A stretch of DNA of 64,000 nucleotides from RUG420 sp045642465 (lineage in GTDB: Bacteria; Bacillota; Clostridia; Oscillospirales; Acutalibacteraceae), in assembly GCA_045642465.1 (NCBI GenBank), contig JAZUIY010000016.1, positions 248,001-312,000 on the forward strand, in the 5' to 3' direction. The first letter of the stretch is position 1; each line of letters starts with the position of its first letter. The position numbers and the translations under genes were made by a program. The notes beneath the pieces were generated by a model. The model did not search any database. It was not told the origin of the DNA and saw nothing but the letters and a program-made list of their open reading frames with translations. Shown piece after piece: positions 16,316 through 24,967 of this stretch.

Positions 16316-17410
16316 ATGAAACTCGGAATTGTAGGTTTACCGAATGTCGGTAAAAGTACATTGTTTAATGCAATCACCAACGCCGGTGCCCAGAGTGCAA
16401 ACTATCCGTTCTGCACCATTGAGCCGAATGTTGGCGTGGTTGCCGTACCGGACGAACGTCTGGATTTGCTCACCGAACTGTACCACCCGAAGAGCGTGGT
16501 ACCGGCCAGCATTGAATTTGTAGACATTGCCGGATTGGTAAAGGGCGCTGCCCAGGGCGAAGGCCTTGGCAACAAGTTCCTTTCCCACATCCGTGAAGTA
16601 GATGCCATTATCCACGTGGTTCGCTGCTTTGAAAACGATGACATTGTTCACGTAGAAGGATCCATTGACCCATCCCGTGACATTGAAACCATTAACTTGG
16701 AACTCATCCTTTCCGACGCCGAACTGCTGGACAAGCGCATTGCCCGCACCGAAAAGGCCATGAAAGGGGACAAGTCCTTAGCCAAGGAACTGGCCATCCT
16801 CAACCGCTTTAAAGAAGCTTTGGATGCCGGCCAGTGTGCCCGTACCGTAGAACTCACCGAAGAAGAAGAGGAAAGCCTCATTGACTTTAACCTCTTGACC
16901 TATAAGCCGGTTATCTACGCCTGCAACATGGGGGAAGACGACTTCTTAGGCGGCCTGGACTCCAATGAACGCTACCAGGCAGTGAAGAAGATTGCAGATG
17001 CAGAAGGCGCTCAGGTACTTCCAATCTGTGCCCAGCTGGAAGCAGAAATTGCCTCTCTTTCCAAGGAAGAAAAGACCGAATTCCTGGCTGACTTGGGCAT
17101 TGAACAGGGCGGTCTGGACCTGCTCATACAGCGCTCCTATGACCTGCTTGGTCTCATGTCCTTCTTGACCGCAGGGGAACCGGAAGTCCGTGCCTGGACC
17201 ATCAAAAAGGGTACCAAAGCACCAAAAGCTGCCGGCAAAATTCACTCTGACATTGAACGCGGTTTCATCCGCGCCGAAGTCATCAACTATCAGACCCTGC
17301 TGGACTGCGGCTCTCTTGCTGCTGCCCGAGACAAGGGCTTGGTACGCTCCGAAGGCAAAGAATATATCATGCAGGATGGCGATGTAGTGCTGTTCCGCTT
17401 TAACGTATAA
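16316..17410 (+). CDS. ychF: Ribosome-associated ATPase YchF/OLA1
   Basis: A 364-residue Obg-family P-loop protein with the G1 motif GLPNVGKST (residues 7-15), switch region NYPFCTIEPN, G3 DIAGLVKGA and a C-terminal TGS domain ending in GDVVLFRFNV. YchF prefers ATP over GTP, binds ribosomes and affects translation and stress responses. Length is standard. AGGAG lies upstream of the ATG. It is followed within 13 bases by a cation exporter, although the link is probably only transcriptional. Confidence 0.96.
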   Translation: MKLGIVGLPNVGKSTLFNAITNAGAQSANYPFCTIEPNVGVVAVPDERLDLLTELYHPKSVVPASIEFVDIAGLVKGAAQGEGLGNKFLSHIREVDAIIHVVRCFENDDIVHVEGSIDPSRDIETINLELILSDAELLDKRIARTEKAMKGDKSLAKELAILNRFKEALDAGQCARTVELTEEEEESLIDFNLLTYKPVIYACNMGEDDFLGGLDSNERYQAVKKIADAEGAQVLPICAQLEAEIASLSKEEKTEFLADLGIEQGGLDLLIQRSYDLLGLMSFLTAGEPEVRAWTIKKGTKAPKAAGKIHSDIERGFIRAEVINYQTLLDCGSLAAARDKGLVRSEGKEYIMQDGDVVLFRFNV

Positions 17411-17423
17411 GGAGGTCTTTCTC

Positions 17424-18656
17424 ATGGGAGAAAAGAAAGACATTACGGAAGGCATTGTCCTTCACGATGAACAACGTAAAAAAATGGAAGATTCCGAAGG
17501 GGACGGTAAAGTCAGTGGCGGCCGTCTGTGGAAAGTAGTCATTGCCGGTATTGTTGGCATTATTGTCAACGTGGCACTGGGCGGCATTAAAATTCTGGTT
17601 GGTACTGCATCCAATTCCATTGCCATTATTTCCGACGCCGTGAACAACTTTACGGACTCCGTTTCTTCTTTGGTAACCATTATTACCATGGGCATTGTTT
17701 CCAAAGGGGCAACCCGAAAACACCCGTTCGGCTTTGGCCGCGTAGAATATTTTTCCAGTATGATTATTGCCGCCTTGGTACTCTTTGCCGGCGGTGAATT
17801 CCTGAAAAATTCTATTTTGAAAATCATTCATCCGGAACCGACAGAGTACACTTGGGTGGCTCTGATTCTTCTGGTGGTTGCCATTGTGGCAAAAATTCTC
17901 TTAGGGTTTTACAACAAAAAGCAGGGGAAGAAGTACAATTCTCCAAACTTGGAAGCTTCCGGTGCGGACGCTTTGTCTGACGCCATTATTACCGGTGTTA
18001 CCTTAATTGGCGCACTGGTATCCAAGTTCGCCGGCCTCAACATTGACGGCTGGATTGGTGCTTTGGTTTCCATCTTCGTTTTGAAATCCGGTATGGAAAT
18101 TGTTTTGGAAGTTGTTGGAGAACTGTTGGGTGGCCGTCCAGACGAAGACCTGGCAGAAGAAATGATGGAAGACATCCGAAACCACAAGGGTATTGTGGGC
18201 GCCTATGACCTGGTGCTCCATAACTATGGCCCGAATGTTTATATTGGTAACGTAAACGTGGAACTGGAAGAAAGCATCTCCATTCGGGAAGCAGCTCAGA
18301 TTATCCAGCCTTTGAACGTAGAACTGTTCAATAAATATGGCGTGTTCTTCTATTTCGGCTTCTACAGCATCAACACCACCGACAAGGACATTATGGAAAT
18401 GCGTGACACCGTAACCAAGGTGTTAATGGAAGATCCAAGCGTTCTGCAGATTCATGCTTTCTGGGCAGATCCGGAACATAAGGAAATGTCCTTTGATGCG
18501 GTTTTGGACTTCAATATTAAGAAGACCGAACCGAAGGTAAAAGAACTCACTGAAACCTTATTACAGATTTACCCTGGGTTCGATATTACCATTGTTCCGG
18601 ACAGAGACTTTACCTTGAGTAAATTAGAAACCAATATTGCGATGGAGAAAGAATAA
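17424..18656 (+). CDS. Cation diffusion facilitator, probable Mn2+ exporter
   Basis: A 410-residue CDF transporter with about six helices and a long C-terminal cytoplasmic domain. The metal site reads N74-x3-D78 in helix 2 (NNFTD) and D182-x3-D186 in helix 5 (DALSD). This Asn-Asp-Asp-Asp set is the pattern described for manganese CDFs such as MntE, whereas Zn2+ members have His in helix 5. Export of Mn2+ using the proton gradient is therefore inferred. The C-terminal domain appears duplicated (two ferredoxin-like segments after residue 235), longer than usual. It abuts an NhaC antiporter with no gap. Confidence 0.85.
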   Translation: MGEKKDITEGIVLHDEQRKKMEDSEGDGKVSGGRLWKVVIAGIVGIIVNVALGGIKILVGTASNSIAIISDAVNNFTDSVSSLVTIITMGIVSKGATRKHPFGFGRVEYFSSMIIAALVLFAGGEFLKNSILKIIHPEPTEYTWVALILLVVAIVAKILLGFYNKKQGKKYNSPNLEASGADALSDAIITGVTLIGALVSKFAGLNIDGWIGALVSIFVLKSGMEIVLEVVGELLGGRPDEDLAEEMMEDIRNHKGIVGAYDLVLHNYGPNVYIGNVNVELEESISIREAAQIIQPLNVELFNKYGVFFYFGFYSINTTDKDIMEMRDTVTKVLMEDPSVLQIHAFWADPEHKEMSFDAVLDFNIKKTEPKVKELTETLLQIYPGFDITIVPDRDFTLSKLETNIAMEKE

Positions 18657-20015
18657 ATGTCGAAGAAATATAATTACAAGGCACTGCTTCCCATTGGCGT
18701 CTTTGTAATACTTTACTTGGGATTGGGTATTCTGTTTGAATACATTTTAAAAATTCCAATGGGATTCTATAACATCCCAATTGTGTGTACGTTCCTAATT
18801 TCCTTACTCGTTGCCTGCATCCAAAATAGGACACTGAACTTTTCGGAAAAATTGGAACTGATGGGCAAAGGCATTGGGGACAAGAATATCATCACCATGA
18901 TTATCATCTTCCTCTGCGCCGGCGCTTTTGTGGGAGTTGTTGGCAGAGACAGTGCCAATAGCGTAGCCTACTTTATTTTGAGTTTGATTCCGGCAAAATT
19001 TGCCGTATCCGCACTGTTTTTAATCAGTTGCTTTGTATCCCTAGCTATGGGTACTTCGGTAGGTACCATTACCTTACTTTCCCCAATAGGGGTTTCCTTG
19101 GCAACGGCTTCCGGTTTTGGGGTTCCGCTTTGCCTGGGTGCTGTCATGGGCGGTGCTATGTTCGGAGATAACCTCTCCTTCATTTCCGATACCACCATTG
19201 CTGCCTGTCAGGGGCAGGGGGTACCAATGCAGACCAAATTCAAAGAGAACTTTAAAATTGCATTGCCTGCCGCCATCATTGCTTTGGTAGCCACCCAATT
19301 GCTTTCCTTTAAAAACTTTACCGGACAAGCAGTGGCATTGCAGGACTATAACTTAGTGGAAATCATTCCTTACATTTTGGTTCTGCTGGGCGGCATTGCC
19401 GGCATAAACGTATTTTTCGTTCTGCTGATTGGTATTGTTTCCGGCTCCATCATCATCCTTGCAGAAGGCAACGTTTCCTTCTATGACTTGCTAAGCAACA
19501 TGGGTGCCGGTGTCAGCGGTATGTTTGAAACCGCAATGGTAGCTGTTTTGGTAGCAGCCATTTGTGAATTGGTAAAAGCTTATGGCGGTTTTGAAGCTTT
19601 GCTTCACGTCATTTCCAAACTGTTCCACGGCAAAAAGGGTGGACAGTTGGGCGTTGGCCTTTTGGTTGGCGCCATGGATATTGCAACAGCCAACAATACG
19701 GTGGCCATTGTTATGGCCAACCCAATCGCATCTCAGATGGCAGAAAAGTATGGCTTCTCCTTTAAGAAGACTGCATCGCTCCTAGATACCTTCTCTTGTA
19801 TCTTCCAGGGCATTATTCCTTACGGTGCTCAGATGCTGGTTCTGCTCAGCGCAGCCACCGCTTTGGGACAGAATATAGATGCCTTTGATGTTATGCCGTA
19901 CCTGTCCTATCCGTTCTGCCTGCTGTTTACCTCTCTGATTTTTATCTTTGTTATTCCTGAACGAAATGGGAAGGGAACGAAGCAGGTAAAAGAAGCAGAA
20001 AACGTAACTGAATAA
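18657..20015 (+). CDS. Na+/H+ antiporter NhaC family protein
   Basis: A 452-residue polytopic protein, about 11-12 helices. Family features include AMGTSVGTITLLSPIG and GGAMFGDNLSFISDTTIAA, the conserved pore segments of NhaC-type transporters. NhaC proteins exchange Na+ for H+, and some relatives swap amino or organic acids, so the substrate is not certain. The ATG follows the TAA of the CDF gene directly, so the two are co-translated, and the pair could jointly handle cation export. No terminator follows. Confidence 0.88.
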   Translation: MSKKYNYKALLPIGVFVILYLGLGILFEYILKIPMGFYNIPIVCTFLISLLVACIQNRTLNFSEKLELMGKGIGDKNIITMIIIFLCAGAFVGVVGRDSANSVAYFILSLIPAKFAVSALFLISCFVSLAMGTSVGTITLLSPIGVSLATASGFGVPLCLGAVMGGAMFGDNLSFISDTTIAACQGQGVPMQTKFKENFKIALPAAIIALVATQLLSFKNFTGQAVALQDYNLVEIIPYILVLLGGIAGINVFFVLLIGIVSGSIIILAEGNVSFYDLLSNMGAGVSGMFETAMVAVLVAAICELVKAYGGFEALLHVISKLFHGKKGGQLGVGLLVGAMDIATANNTVAIVMANPIASQMAEKYGFSFKKTASLLDTFSCIFQGIIPYGAQMLVLLSAATALGQNIDAFDVMPYLSYPFCLLFTSLIFIFVIPERNGKGTKQVKEAENVTE

Positions 20016-20085
20016 TAGAATTTAAACGCGAAATAGCGTATAGTGGGAGTGTAGTATAAAAAACTTTATTCTGAGGAGGATATTT

Positions 20086-21315
20086 ATGAGTAAAGTGGTA
20101 CAGGAGAAGAAAGAGCGGCTGGCCATTGCCGGACGGAATCAGGTGCCTGATTATGTTCCAATTACCAGCCAGATTGAAACCTTTGCCTACGGATATGGCG
20201 GGGTAACCATTGACGATGTAAAGAAGAATCCGTTTAAAGGTGTTAACGCCTTCCGTAAGAGTATCAACGACTTTTATTTTGACGGTTATTTTGAAGGCTT
20301 CTTTGTTCACCCGTTTAATTTCTTTGATGCTTTGGGCGCAGACTCTTACTTTGCATCTGCCGACGGCCATACCGCACAGCACAAGGAAATTGCACCAATG
20401 GAAGCAGATGAATTCCAGCAGTTAATCGACAACCCGGTTGACTTTTTCCTGAATGAAATCAACACCCGTAAATTTCCGAACTTGAATGGCGATGTAGCAG
20501 GTCAGGAAAAGACCATTCTCAAAGCTTTACTTGGTTTGCTCAATTATGGCGCCGGTATGATGGGCCAGGGTGTGGCACTGCCGCTTTTGACAGATACACC
20601 GTCCTTCTTCGGTGGCTTTATTGAAATGCCATTTGATAACATTTTTGACTTCCTTCGTGGCTTCAGAAACACTTCCTATGACCTTCGCCGTCAGCCGGAA
20701 GCATTGGCAGAAGCAGCAGATGCCATTTTTGAACAGTACACCATTTACTGTGAAAGAGTGTATTCTTTGCTGAATGTTATTGAACAGCCAAAACTGCTTG
20801 CCAACAACTTTGTTTCTGCTTTTGTGAAAGATCAGGATCCGAAGTGTGTAGACTTCCCATGGTTCTTCAACCCGACCCATGCTCCATCCTTTATGAATGA
20901 CAAACAGTATGAAAAACTCTACTGGCCAAGCTACAAGAAGACCATTGAACTCATTACTTCTTGGGGCGGTCATGTCTGCACTTTGCTGGAAGGCAAGTGG
21001 GGCGAAGGCAAACTGGAACTCTTCAAGGATTTGGAACCGGGTACCGTAACCCTTTACTGTGACGAAGACGACGTTTGTGACGTTAAGAAACAGCTGGGGA
21101 ACTACCAGTCCATTATGGGTGGTATGCCTCTGTCTATGTTGAAGACAGCTTCCAAGAAGGAATGCATTATGCATGCTATGCATGTTTTGGATGAATGCGC
21201 TCCTGGCGGCGGTTTCATCTTCACCACCGACAAGTCCTTGCTTTCTGTACATGACACCAACTATGACAACTTGAAAGCAGTAAACGAATTTGTACATGCC
21301 TACGGTAAATATTAA
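20086..21315 (+). CDS. Uroporphyrinogen decarboxylase (URO-D) family protein
   Basis: A 409-residue protein of the URO-D/methyltransferase fold. The C-terminal part (GTVTLYCDEDDV, then CAPGGGFIFTTDKSL) matches the end of URO-D-like proteins, and the N-terminal VPDYVPIT fits. No other heme genes lie nearby, so it is unlikely to be HemE. Family members in anaerobes include corrinoid methyltransferases (MtaA/MtbA type) and uncharacterised enzymes of aromatic or steroid metabolism. AGGAGG precedes the ATG. A 56-codon gene follows 14 bases after the stop. Activity unknown. Confidence 0.75.
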   Translation: MSKVVQEKKERLAIAGRNQVPDYVPITSQIETFAYGYGGVTIDDVKKNPFKGVNAFRKSINDFYFDGYFEGFFVHPFNFFDALGADSYFASADGHTAQHKEIAPMEADEFQQLIDNPVDFFLNEINTRKFPNLNGDVAGQEKTILKALLGLLNYGAGMMGQGVALPLLTDTPSFFGGFIEMPFDNIFDFLRGFRNTSYDLRRQPEALAEAADAIFEQYTIYCERVYSLLNVIEQPKLLANNFVSAFVKDQDPKCVDFPWFFNPTHAPSFMNDKQYEKLYWPSYKKTIELITSWGGHVCTLLEGKWGEGKLELFKDLEPGTVTLYCDEDDVCDVKKQLGNYQSIMGGMPLSMLKTASKKECIMHAMHVLDECAPGGGFIFTTDKSLLSVHDTNYDNLKAVNEFVHAYGKY

Positions 21316-21329
21316 GGAGGGAATGACAC

Positions 21330-21500
21330 ATGAATAAGACTTTTAAAGATATCATGGACGATCTTTTAATTAAGACCATCACTTTAGCATTCCCGGTGCT
21401 CCGCATTCCGGGGGTTGGAGACAAACTGGAAGATAAAATCCGGAATTCTTATACCGTAAAGATGCTGCATTCTGCATGGATCATGTTTAGCTTAATGTAA
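21330..21500 (+). CDS. Small hypothetical protein, 56 residues
   Basis: An intact reading frame begins at ATG 21330 after AAGGAGGG and ends with TAA at 21498-21500. The peptide starts MNKTFKDIMDDLLIKTI and ends MLHSAWIMFSLM. It has an amphipathic N-terminal part and no clear membrane helix. I do not recognise it. Position (14 bases after the URO-D-like gene, then a strong terminator) makes it the second gene of a two-gene operon and a possible small partner. Confidence 0.62.
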   Translation: MNKTFKDIMDDLLIKTITLAFPVLRIPGVGDKLEDKIRNSYTVKMLHSAWIMFSLM

Positions 21501-21513
21501 TTTGACAAAAACG

Positions 21514-21553
21514 AAAGACCGTTGTTTCAAGCTTGAAACAACGGTCTTTTTTT
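21514..21553 (+). terminator. Terminator after the URO-D-like operon
   Basis: AAAGACCGTTGTTTCAAG (21514-21531) pairs perfectly with CTTGAAACAACGGTCTTT (21532-21549), followed by four more T. It is a nearly loop-less 18-bp palindrome. Confidence 0.88.
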
Positions 21554-21571
21554 CATAAATGTGACCAAAGG

Positions 21572-21595
21572 AAATATGTAAACCTTTACATATTT
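21572..21595. promoter_or_regulatory. PadR-type operator 1
   Basis: AAATATGTAAA-CC-TTTACATATTT is a perfect palindrome with 11-bp arms. It contains ATGT-N8-ACAT, the spacing described for PadR-family operators. A padR gene lies immediately to the right, but its own promoter is at the far side. Confidence 0.65.
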
Positions 21596-21631
21596 GTCAA
21601 TGGTTAATTTAGGCACAAAGGGGTATAGTGT

Positions 21632-21647
21632 ATGTAAGAGACTACAT
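21632..21647. promoter_or_regulatory. PadR-type operator 2
   Basis: ATGTAAGAGACTACAT is a second ATGT-N8-ACAT site, 45 bases right of the first. A TATAGT (21624-21629) that could be a plus-strand -10 lies between them. Two such sites flanking a possible start point would suit repression of a rightward gene, yet only padR antisense follows. Confidence 0.55.
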
Positions 21648-21726
21648 GTTGCCAATTACATATTTGCAGGCCCCAAAAAAAGCAGGCACCAAATTGGCGC
21701 TTACCGGCCTAGTTCTTATTACATTC
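21646..21726 (+). pseudogene. Possible 5' remnant of an amino-acid permease gene
   Basis: From ATG 21646 the frame reads KKAGTKLALTGLVLITF before running into the antisense of padR. This string resembles the first membrane helix of APC/YjeM-type amino-acid permeases, where TSVFGF would follow. The likeness stops at the padR 3' end, so the rest of the gene may have been deleted. There is no clear ribosome binding site. The identification is from memory of the family and is tentative. Confidence 0.35.
21675..21700 (-). terminator. Terminator of padR
   Basis: Read on the minus strand, GCGCC-AATTT-GGTGC is followed by CTGC and seven T (plus-strand A run at 21675-21681). A weaker stem than others here, but suitably placed after the padR stop. 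Confidence 0.6.
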
Positions 21727-22264
21727 CTTCAAAGATGCGGATACAATCTTCCAGCCATTCCAGATAAGCATTCTCTCTGAGAATTGCACCGTAGAGGACC
21801 ATGTAGTCACCTAACTGAACGCGGTCTTCCGGAGGCGTGTCTTTGAACACATTTCTACGGATTCCAACGAGGCGGTCTCTGCGCAGGGTGTGCTGCTTTA
21901 ACTGACTCTGAAGCAATGGTTTAAAGTCTTCTGCATCCAACTGGTCAGAGTTAAAAGTACGAAGACGGAAAATGTCTTTGTAGGTGCGTTCCACCGGAAC
22001 GTCATCCTTTAACCAGTCAATGAAGTCGGCTCTACCGGCTTCCGTAATGGTGTAGGTTTTGGTTTCCATTTTCTCACCTTTAATGCCAGTGGAAAATTCA
22101 AGGGAACCTTCATCAACAAGTTTTTTGAGTTCTGGGTAAATTTGGCTATGTTCAGCATGCCAGAAACTGCTCAAGGCTCGGTCTTCAAAGGCCTTCTTGA
22201 TGTCGTAACCGGTCATTGGCTGACGATTTACCAAACCCAAAATAGCGTATTTTAAATTTCTCAT
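21719..22264 (-). CDS. PadR-family transcriptional regulator
   Basis: A 181-residue regulator. The N-terminal winged helix (MRNLKYAILGLVNRQPMTGYD, HSQIYPELKKLVDEG) is typical PadR. The C-terminal part, residues about 90-181, is a helical dimerisation domain as in longer PadR/VirR-like proteins. PadR proteins often respond to phenolic acids or other small aromatics. It is divergent from a CoA-linked catabolic operon, its most likely target, though the perfect ATGT-N8-ACAT sites lie at the other end of the gene. TTGTTT-N17-TATACT upstream is a plausible promoter. Confidence 0.88.
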   Translation of the reverse strand: MRNLKYAILGLVNRQPMTGYDIKKAFEDRALSSFWHAEHSQIYPELKKLVDEGSLEFSTGIKGEKMETKTYTITEAGRADFIDWLKDDVPVERTYKDIFRLRTFNSDQLDAEDFKPLLQSQLKQHTLRRDRLVGIRRNVFKDTPPEDRVQLGDYMVLYGAILRENAYLEWLEDCIRIFEGM

Positions 22265-22296
22265 ACTGCACCTTCCCGAGTGGAGTTGATACGGTC

Positions 22297-22325
22297 AGTA
22301 TAGCAGAAGTGTATAAATAAAACAA
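22297..22325 (-). promoter_or_regulatory. Candidate padR promoter
   Basis: On the minus strand TTGTTT (22325-22320), a 17-bp spacer and TATACT (22302-22297) lie 33 bases upstream of the padR start. ATACTG (22264-22269) and CAGTAT (22296-22301) form an inverted repeat around the leader. Confidence 0.45.
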
Positions 22326-22360
22326 TAAACGATAAATGATTAACAAAAGGAGAAAGAAAA

Positions 22361-22789
22361 ATGAGCGTATTTAAACATCCGGTTCATCTTCCTGATGCAA
22401 ACTTCACTCCGATTTATTCCGGCACAGTGAACTTTGCAGAAGACATTGAACACTATGAATTGAAGCCGGGCGAAATGCATGCCTTCAAAGTTGCCGATGG
22501 ATCCGTTTCCGGTGACAAAGTGAATGCAGAAATTGTTCCAATTGTATCTGTACTTTGGAAGACCCAGCGCCTGGATGGCGGCGTAAAGTATGAAAGTAAA
22601 TTCGTTGGAAAAGTAGGCAAAATTGCTACCATCTCCACGGATGTTTACGGTAACAACAGCAGCATGCTGAACATCCTTTACAATACCGGCTGGCCAAGAT
22701 TTACCTGGCTTGCTCACACCATTACATTCATCAAAGTAGATTCCGTAGTAGGCAACACCGTAACGTTTACCTGCTACCAGGTAGATTAA
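22361..22789 (+). CDS. Hypothetical protein, possibly DUF3237-like
   Basis: A 142-residue soluble protein with alternating beta-strand pattern and no cofactor motif. The segment FKVADGSVSGDKVNAEIVPI resembles the corresponding part of the next gene product (DGPCEGDVINGNITPLGAD), so the two may be related barrels or a heteromer. AAAGGAG lies upstream. It is the first gene of the operon that runs through the CoA-transferase, acyl-CoA dehydrogenase and Etf genes. No function can be assigned. Confidence 0.6.
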   Translation: MSVFKHPVHLPDANFTPIYSGTVNFAEDIEHYELKPGEMHAFKVADGSVSGDKVNAEIVPIVSVLWKTQRLDGGVKYESKFVGKVGKIATISTDVYGNNSSMLNILYNTGWPRFTWLAHTITFIKVDSVVGNTVTFTCYQVD

Positions 22790-22802
22790 GGAGGTAGGCA
22801 CA

Positions 22803-23297
22803 ATGAACGCAAAGAAACTGTATTACACCGAATGTGCATGCCCTGCATTGGCTCTTCCGGTTGGCCTGAAAGGCCTTGGCGTACAAGTGGTAATTCCAAT
22901 TGAAGACGGTCCATGTGAAGGGGATGTCATCAACGGTAACATTACACCGTTGGGTGCTGACTGGAACACCATTCATTTCCTTGGCATTACCTCTGACGTA
23001 TTTGCAAGATACCAAATCACCACAGATGACGGTGCAAAAATTGACCTGTTTACCGATGGCCGCATGAAAGTAAAGTGGAAAGACGTTCCAAAGAACCTGC
23101 TTCACTTAAAGCATTATCTTTCTGATTATCTTTACTTCAGAGAATTCCTGTACTTCCACACAGATGACGAACGTTATAAGTGGCTGGAAGACACTCCGTG
23201 CTTTGCCATGATTTCCATGAAGTTGACAATTAAGAACTTCAAGCCGTACTTCCTCATTAGCTACAACGCTTATGCAATGGAAGACTACAAGAATTAA
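22803..23297 (+). CDS. DUF3237-family protein
   Basis: A 164-residue protein. GDVINGNITPLGADWNTIHF followed by ARYQITTDDGAKIDLFTDGR matches the DUF3237 signature (G-x-G-x-W, then RY-x-x-x-TDDGA). DUF3237 proteins form small beta barrels and occur in catabolic clusters for aromatic or cyclic acids; no reaction is established to my knowledge. It starts 13 bases after the preceding gene and is followed by the CoA-transferase. The C-terminal 40 residues repeat the beta pattern. Confidence 0.72.
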   Translation: MNAKKLYYTECACPALALPVGLKGLGVQVVIPIEDGPCEGDVINGNITPLGADWNTIHFLGITSDVFARYQITTDDGAKIDLFTDGRMKVKWKDVPKNLLHLKHYLSDYLYFREFLYFHTDDERYKWLEDTPCFAMISMKLTIKNFKPYFLISYNAYAMEDYKN

Positions 23298-23329
23298 CGA
23301 AAAATAATTAGAAAAAGAGGACCCCTATA

Positions 23330-24952
23330 ATGGCTAAATTTATTACAGCCCGTGAGGCTGCACAGTTAATTCCAGATAACGCTACCGTCGGAATCGGCGG
23401 TATGGGCTTGTCCGGATGGGCAGAAGAAGTTGCTTGTGCCATCCGTGACAATTTTGCCGAGACCGGCCATCCATGCGGCCTGCATCTGAAGCAGGGCTCC
23501 GCCATGGGAGACTGGGGTTATGGTAACAACTTCTACGGTTGGGACCGTGTGAAGAGAGAGGAATCGGACAAAGAGCATGGCGCCAGAGGTGCCACCCGTT
23601 TTGGGGAAGCAGGCCCGGGCCTCATTGCAAAATGGACCAGCGCCCACATTGGCTCTGCCTTTGCTCTGTGTGACCAAGCCCGTGCAGAACAACTGGAAAG
23701 CTATTGCCTTCCACAAGGGGTCATCATTAACCTCTGGAGAGAAATTGCTGCCGGCAGACCGGGCCTCATTACCAAAACCGGCCTTGGTACCTTTGTTGAC
23801 CCTCGCGTAGAAGGGGGCCGCATGAACAAATGCGCAAAGGATGAACTGGTTAAGGTAGTAGAGTTTAACGGAGAAGAATACCTGTTCTATCCGGCATTCA
23901 AACCGGATGTAGCCATTCTCCGTGGTACCATTGCCGACGAAAAGGGCAACATTTCCTTTGCCCATGAATCTGTCATAAATGAAGGCCTTTCCATTGCAGA
24001 GGCTACCAAGAATAACGGGGGTATTGTTATTGTTCAGGTTGAATACCTGGCCAAGAAAGATACCTTAAACCCGAAGGATATTAAGATTCCTGGCATCTTA
24101 GTTGACTATGTTGTCAAAGCCAAGGACCCAATGTCCTGCTGGCAGGCAGAAGGGGACTATTGGGAACCTTCCTTCTCCGGTCAGATTAAAATCCCGCTGG
24201 ACGAAATTAAACCGATTCCATTTGACGAACGGAAGGTTATCTGCCGTAGATGTGCCATGGAACTGAAGAAGGGCAATGTCATCAACCTGGGTGTTGGTAT
24301 GCCTGCAGACGTTTCCAAGGTTGTGGCAGAAGAAGGCTTAATTGAAGAAGTAACCATGTCAACGGAAAGCGGCATGGTAGGCGGTGTTCCATCCGCTCTG
24401 CCAAGTTTCGGCAGCGCTTACAACCCGGAAGCCATCATTACACCAAACGATATGTTTGACTTGATTTCCGGCGGCGGATTAGACGTAACCTGTCTTGGCA
24501 TTGGTGAAGTAGACAAGTACGGCAACAACAACGTTTCCCGCATGGGCAAACGTCTGACCGGCCCTGGCGGATTCATTGACATTACCGCAGCCACCAAGAC
24601 CGTTATCTTTGCCGGTACCTTCACCGGACATGCTGAATACAAAGTTGGAGACGGCAAGCTGGAAATCCTCAAAGAAGGGGATATTCAGAAGTTCGTAGAT
24701 ACCGTTGGACAGATTACCTTCGCCGGCCAGTATGCACCGGCCAACCAGAAGGTTATGTACATTACAGAGCGGGCTGTATTTGAACTCATTGACCATCAGA
24801 TTACCTTGACCGAAATTGCCCCTGGCATGGACCTGCAGAAGGATATTCTGGATCAGATGGGCTTCACCCCAGCCATTGCTGACGACTTAAAGACCATGGA
24901 TCCGGGTATCTTCCAGGAAACCTGGGGCGGTCTCAATGCCTATTTTGAATAA
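23330..24952 (+). CDS. Single-chain acyl-CoA:carboxylate CoA-transferase (YdiF/Pct-like)
   Basis: A 540-residue class I CoA-transferase with fused alpha and beta halves. VGIGGMGLSGWAEEV starts the first Rossmann-like half. The second half contains NLGVGMPADVSKV and MSTESGMVGGVP, where E346 should form the glutamyl-CoA thioester. Typical substrates are short-chain acids such as propionate, lactate, acetate or acetoacetate. In this operon it probably loads CoA onto the acid later reduced or oxidised by the acyl-CoA dehydrogenase. Length and motif order match propionate CoA-transferase, but substrate is open. Confidence 0.88.
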   Translation: MAKFITAREAAQLIPDNATVGIGGMGLSGWAEEVACAIRDNFAETGHPCGLHLKQGSAMGDWGYGNNFYGWDRVKREESDKEHGARGATRFGEAGPGLIAKWTSAHIGSAFALCDQARAEQLESYCLPQGVIINLWREIAAGRPGLITKTGLGTFVDPRVEGGRMNKCAKDELVKVVEFNGEEYLFYPAFKPDVAILRGTIADEKGNISFAHESVINEGLSIAEATKNNGGIVIVQVEYLAKKDTLNPKDIKIPGILVDYVVKAKDPMSCWQAEGDYWEPSFSGQIKIPLDEIKPIPFDERKVICRRCAMELKKGNVINLGVGMPADVSKVVAEEGLIEEVTMSTESGMVGGVPSALPSFGSAYNPEAIITPNDMFDLISGGGLDVTCLGIGEVDKYGNNNVSRMGKRLTGPGGFIDITAATKTVIFAGTFTGHAEYKVGDGKLEILKEGDIQKFVDTVGQITFAGQYAPANQKVMYITERAVFELIDHQITLTEIAPGMDLQKDILDQMGFTPAIADDLKTMDPGIFQETWGGLNAYFE

Positions 24953-24967
24953 AAAGGAGTTTCCCAC

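Noticed and set aside
20016..20085. Further copy of the TAGCC-N16-CGTATA promoter before the URO-D-like gene
   Set aside because: CGTATA is present near 20037, but no TAGCC lies 16 bases upstream, so it does not match the peptide promoters.
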